Of a stretch of DNA of 34,976 bases, positions 31,857-34,976 are shown one piece after another. Numbering within the stretch: the stretch's first letter is position 1; each line of letters starts with the position of its first letter. The notes under the pieces were generated by a model. The model had not been told where the DNA came from, searched no databases, and was given only the letters and a program-made list of their open reading frames with translations. The position numbers and the translations under genes are program-made. The DNA is taken from NCBI GenBank assembly GCA_027295145.1, contig JAPULJ010000232.1:1-34976 (forward strand), in the 5' to 3' direction. The DNA comes from Alphaproteobacteria bacterium. Its GTDB lineage: Bacteria; Pseudomonadota; Alphaproteobacteria; JAPULJ01.

Positions 31857-31907
31857 TCAACCTCCGCTGCAAGGCAAGAATTTCTGCAATGCAGTCTTTG
31901 AGGTTGA
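31857..31907. promoter_or_regulatory. Nested palindromes upstream of hmfA
   Basis: The 213-bp gap between the RND and hmfA genes holds an 8-bp inverted repeat TCAACCTC (31857-31864) / GAGGTTGA (31900-31907) that flanks a perfect palindrome CTGCA-A-TGCAG (31884-31894), only 43 nt before the hmfA ATG. An operator for an unseen regulator is plausible; hmf clusters elsewhere have a LysR-type gene, absent here. A weaker stem GGCGA...TCGCC lies near 32012-32027. Confidence 0.35.
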
Positions 31908-32054
31908 ATGCGGGCTTGGTTAGCAGCGACCTGGAACTTCTATTTGCAGCCGATGCTGTCCTCTAACTCGCGATTGGGCAATCTGAATGTTATCATTATA
32001 GGGCGAAATTGGTCGCCTTTGACTTCGACAACACCTTTCAACTCAGCCTGCTTG

Positions 32055-34976
32055 TCAACTCGGCCTGTTTGCGCGCGCGAACAGGCCGCGTAAGGCGACG
32101 TAGAAGACCGGTGTGAATATCAGACCGAACAGCGTGACGCCCAACATGCCGAAAAAGACGGTGGTACCAAGGTTCTGCCGCATTTCGGCGCCAGCACCGG
32201 TGGCAATCATCAGCGGTACGACACCCAATATGAAAGAAAATGCGGTCATGAGGATTGCGCGCAACCGCGTACGTGCCGCTTCAACGGCCGCATCGAATCG
32301 GTCTTTACCGTCGCGCTCCGCCTGACGCGCAAATTCCACAATGAGAATTGCGTTCTTCGCTGCCAAACCGACAAGGACAATGAATCCGACTTGAGCAAGA
32401 ATATTCACGTCCATGCCTCGCCACAGCAATCCGCTCACGGCGGTAAGCAGGCACATCGGGACTATCAAGATCACAGCCAAGGGCAATGACCAGCTCTCAT
32501 ATTGGGCAGCCAGAAGGAGAAATACGAAGACCGCCGCTGCGACGAACACCAGCAAGCCCGAATTCCCGGCCAGTTTTTCCTGCAGCGCCATTTCGGTCCA
32601 CTCGAACGAAAACCCGTCAGGAAGGCGCGCGGCTGCCAGCCGTTCCATCGCGGCAATCGCCTCGCCGGAGGAAACGCCAGGCGTAGCGCTGCCTTGGATC
32701 TCTGCGGCGCGAAACAGGTCGTAACGGGGGACACGGTAGGCGCCTGTACGATCGCGGAACGTCGCGACGGACCCGATCGGGACCATCTGGCCCCGATTGT
32801 TGCGGGTTTTCATATTGGCGATCGCGTGCATGTCCTGTCGAAACCGACCATCGGCTTGCGCTGTAACCCGGTAGGTCCGGCCCAAAATATTGAACTCGTT
32901 GACGAACGCCGAGCCGAGATAAATTTCCAATACTTCGAAGACGCGGTCTGCCGGAACACCCAGCATCTCTGCCTTGACGCGATCAATATCGGCGAAGAGT
33001 TTGGGAGTGCGGGTGTTGAACAGCGAGAATACCCGGCGCAATTTGGGATCCCTATTTGCAGCCCGCACGAGATCGACAACCGCAGCTTCGAGCGCCCTGG
33101 CGCCTCGTCCACGTTTGTCCAGTATCATCATTTTGAAGCCGCCGGAATTGCCGATACCACGCACCGGCGGCGGTGCAATGGTGATAATGAACGCGTCCTG
33201 AATTGCGCCCAGCCGTTGGTAATGCATCCCGATGATCTTTTCGAGCGTCAATCCGGCTTTTTGTCGCTCGGCGAAGTTTTTAAGCGTCGCGAAAATGGCG
33301 CCGGCATTTGAGGCGTTGGTAAAAGTTGCGCCATCGAATCCAGTAAATTGAACGGCGTGCGCGACGCCGGGGATCTTGAGAATTTCCGCGGCGGCGCGGC
33401 GCACCACGACGTCGGTCCGGCTGAGCGACGCGCCCGGTGGAAGTTGCACCACGACTATTAGGTAGCCCTGGTCTTGCGCCGGAATGAAGCCTGACGGTGC
33501 GCGCGAAAACTGCCACGCCGTTAATCCGATAAATCCGGCATAGGCGACAAGCGCCACTACCACTAACTTGCCGAGCTTGCGCGTCAAACCACCATAGCCG
33601 GTCGCAAGTCGGTCGAACCCGATGTTGAAACCGCGGAAAAATGCAACGAACGGCCTGGCGATCGGCGAGGGCTGCGCGGCTTCACGGTGCGGCTTGAACA
33701 GGATGGCGCATAAAGCGGGGCTGAGCGTCAGCGATACGAACAGGGAAATCAGCGTTGCAGAAGCGATTGTGACGGCAAACTGCCGGAAGAATTGGCCCGA
33801 AATTCCCGGCACGAACGCGGCCGGAATGAACACCGCGGAAATCACAAGCGTCATTGCAACGAGCGCGCCGCCCACTTCATCCATGGTCTTGTGTGTGGCC
33901 TCTCGCGGGCTCAAGCCTGCACGCAGGTTGCGCTCTACGTTTTCCACCACAACTATCGCGTCATCGACGACGATGCCGATCGCCAGGACCAGGCCGAATA
34001 ACGTCAGATTGTTGAGCGAATAGCCGAACGCGGCGAGCACGGCGAACGTACCGATCAGCGAAATTGGAATGGCGACGATCGGAACGACTGATGCGCGCCA
34101 GGACTGAAGAAACAGGACAACGACGAGAACGACTAGCAACACCGCCTCGAAGATCGTCGTGACGACCGCATCCACCGATTGCTGAATAAATTCGGTGGGG
34201 TTGTAGACGATTTCAAATTTCATGCCGGACGGAAAGGCACGCGCGAGTTCCGCCATCTTATTCTTTATAAGATCCGCCGTTTCGAGTGCGTTCGACCCGG
34301 GCCGCTGGAACAACAGCAACGGTAACGCCTTGCGATGGTCGAGGTAACTAATCGTCGAGTAGTCCTGAGCGCCGAGTTCAACACGTGCAATGTCGCGCAC
34401 GCGCGTGACCCGCCCGCTGGCATCGGCACGGACGACGATATTTGCGAACTGTCGCACCGCTTGGAGGCGGCCCAGCGCTTCAATATTCACCTGGAAGGCA
34501 CCAGGTTTCGGTACCGGCGGCTGGTTGAGCACGCCGGATGCGACCTGGACATTCTGGGCGCGAAGCGCCTTTACTACTTCGCCGGCCGTAAGTCCGCGCG
34601 CAGCGATGCGATCGGGATCCAGCCAGATCCGCATGGCATAGTCACGCGCGCCGATCACCCGAACGTCGCCCACCCCGTCGAGGCGCGATAGCACGTCGCG
34701 AATCTGTAACGTCGCATAGTTTGAGAGGTAGAGCAGATCCCGGCTGTTGTCGGGGGAGCTAATGTGGATCACCATCAGCATGTCGGGCGAGCTCTTACGC
34801 ACCGTCACGCCTATGCGTCTGACTTCCTCCGGTAGGCGGGATTCAGCGATAGCCACTCGATTCTGTACGAGAACTTGCGCAGTATCCAGATCCGTGCCCA
34901 GCGCAAACGTGATCTGTAGCACAAGCTGGCCATCGCCCGTGGCCTGGCTCAACATGTAGAGCATGTTGTCAACGCC
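32055..34976 (-). CDS. RND efflux pump inner-membrane subunit (AcrB/MexB, HAE1 type), N-terminus cut off
   Basis: About 973 residues are present and the gene runs off the right edge. The first residues seen, G-V-D-N-M-L-Y-M-L-S, correspond to AcrB position ~70-80, so about 70-80 residues lie outside. HAE1 marks are clear: I-V-V-D-D-A-I-V-V-V-E-N-V-E-R with the paired aspartates of the proton relay, the helix-10 lysine in G-L-A-A-K-N-A-I-L-I-V-E-F, G-F-I-P-A-Q-D-Q-G after the second half begins, and two periplasmic loops. It would export hydrophobic compounds by proton antiport with a membrane-fusion protein, probably encoded just beyond the window, and an outer-membrane channel. No regulator is seen. 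Export of toxic aromatics or furans is possible but only suggested by location. Confidence 0.94.
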   Translation of the reverse strand, partial: GVDNMLYMLSQATGDGQLVLQITFALGTDLDTAQVLVQNRVAIAESRLPEEVRRIGVTVRKSSPDMLMVIHISSPDNSRDLLYLSNYATLQIRDVLSRLDGVGDVRVIGARDYAMRIWLDPDRIAARGLTAGEVVKALRAQNVQVASGVLNQPPVPKPGAFQVNIEALGRLQAVRQFANIVVRADASGRVTRVRDIARVELGAQDYSTISYLDHRKALPLLLFQRPGSNALETADLIKNKMAELARAFPSGMKFEIVYNPTEFIQQSVDAVVTTIFEAVLLVVLVVVLFLQSWRASVVPIVAIPISLIGTFAVLAAFGYSLNNLTLFGLVLAIGIVVDDAIVVVENVERNLRAGLSPREATHKTMDEVGGALVAMTLVISAVFIPAAFVPGISGQFFRQFAVTIASATLISLFVSLTLSPALCAILFKPHREAAQPSPIARPFVAFFRGFNIGFDRLATGYGGLTRKLGKLVVVALVAYAGFIGLTAWQFSRAPSGFIPAQDQGYLIVVVQLPPGASLSRTDVVVRRAAAEILKIPGVAHAVQFTGFDGATFTNASNAGAIFATLKNFAERQKAGLTLEKIIGMHYQRLGAIQDAFIITIAPPPVRGIGNSGGFKMMILDKRGRGARALEAAVVDLVRAANRDPKLRRVFSLFNTRTPKLFADIDRVKAEMLGVPADRVFEVLEIYLGSAFVNEFNILGRTYRVTAQADGRFRQDMHAIANMKTRNNRGQMVPIGSVATFRDRTGAYRVPRYDLFRAAEIQGSATPGVSSGEAIAAMERLAAARLPDGFSFEWTEMALQEKLAGNSGLLVFVAAAVFVFLLLAAQYESWSLPLAVILIVPMCLLTAVSGLLWRGMDVNILAQVGFIVLVGLAAKNAILIVEFARQAERDGKDRFDAAVEAARTRLRAILMTAFSFILGVVPLMIATGAGAEMRQNLGTTVFFGMLGVTLFGLIFTPVFYVALRGLFARANRPS
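32061..32088. other. Stem-loop over the 3' end of the RND gene
   Basis: CGGCCTGTT (32061-32069) and AACAGGCCG (32080-32088) form a 9-bp perfect stem with a GC-alternating 10-nt loop inside the last codons. A near-exact 13-bp direct repeat (TCAACTC-A/G-GCCTG at 32038-32050 and 32055-32067) duplicates the stop-codon context. Possibly part of a terminator; no T-run is seen. Confidence 0.35.

Noticed and set aside
1-34976. CRISPR arrays, tRNA or rRNA genes
   Set aside because: No regularly spaced repeats and no tRNA- or rRNA-like sequences were seen by eye in the intergenic regions; a covariance-model scan was not possible.

Overview
The window looks like a catabolic (accessory-type) stretch of an alphaproteobacterial chromosome of moderately high G+C. 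This is inferred from gene content (tripartite TRAP and LivHMGF transporters, an IclR/PcaR-type regulator, aromatic and furan catabolism) and from one CtrA-like box; the taxon is not proven. No tRNA, rRNA, CRISPR array or intact insertion sequence was found.

Layout. 1-7.6 kb is mostly housekeeping or mixed: the tail of an enoyl-CoA hydratase, a TPR/glycosyltransferase-like protein, a CoA-binding protein with O-acetylhomoserine sulfhydrylase (metY), an MFS carrier translationally coupled to a VOC protein, a possible small protein, cutA divergent from a small unknown protein, and a hydroxyacylglutathione hydrolase (gloB). 7.8-17.5 kb is one ten-gene leftward operon. Read in transcription order it holds the two subunits of a hydroquinone-type 1,2-dioxygenase (hapC, hapD), an aldehyde dehydrogenase (hapE-like), a two-subunit CoA-transferase (catIJ-like) and a complete branched-chain-type ABC importer (binding protein, livG, livF, livH, livM). 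Rightward from the same promoter region runs an IclR-family regulator, followed by an alpha/beta hydrolase and a VOC protein. An ACMSD-type amidohydrolase converges on these. 21.3-25 kb holds a DctP-DctQ-DctM TRAP transporter and an AhpD/CMD-like protein. 25-31.9 kb is a leftward operon whose order matches hmfABCDE: a three-subunit molybdenum hydroxylase, a CoA ligase and a crotonase-fold hydrolase. This is the known 2-furoate to 2-oxoglutarate route. 32 kb to the end is an RND efflux pump gene cut by the window edge.

How the parts fit. The hap-type genes predict hydroquinone (or a substituted hydroquinone) -> 4-hydroxymuconic semialdehyde -> maleylacetate/4-hydroxymuconate. A CoA-transferase of the 3-oxoadipate type is present, but the maleylacetate reductase needed between them is not in the window. 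The most interesting signal is regulatory. Two 34-bp tandem-palindrome operators have the same architecture (GTTCG-N5-CGnAC, 4-nt gap, GTTCG-nTATA-CGAAC). One lies 55 nt upstream of hapC and the other 57 nt upstream of the TRAP dctP gene. They predict that the IclR protein co-controls ring cleavage with two chemically different uptake systems, an ATP-driven importer and an ion-gradient-driven TRAP carrier. Other oddities are a likely active-site His-to-Asn change in the amidohydrolase and an Asp in place of the usual catalytic Glu in the molybdenum subunit, which also carries a fused CoxG domain.
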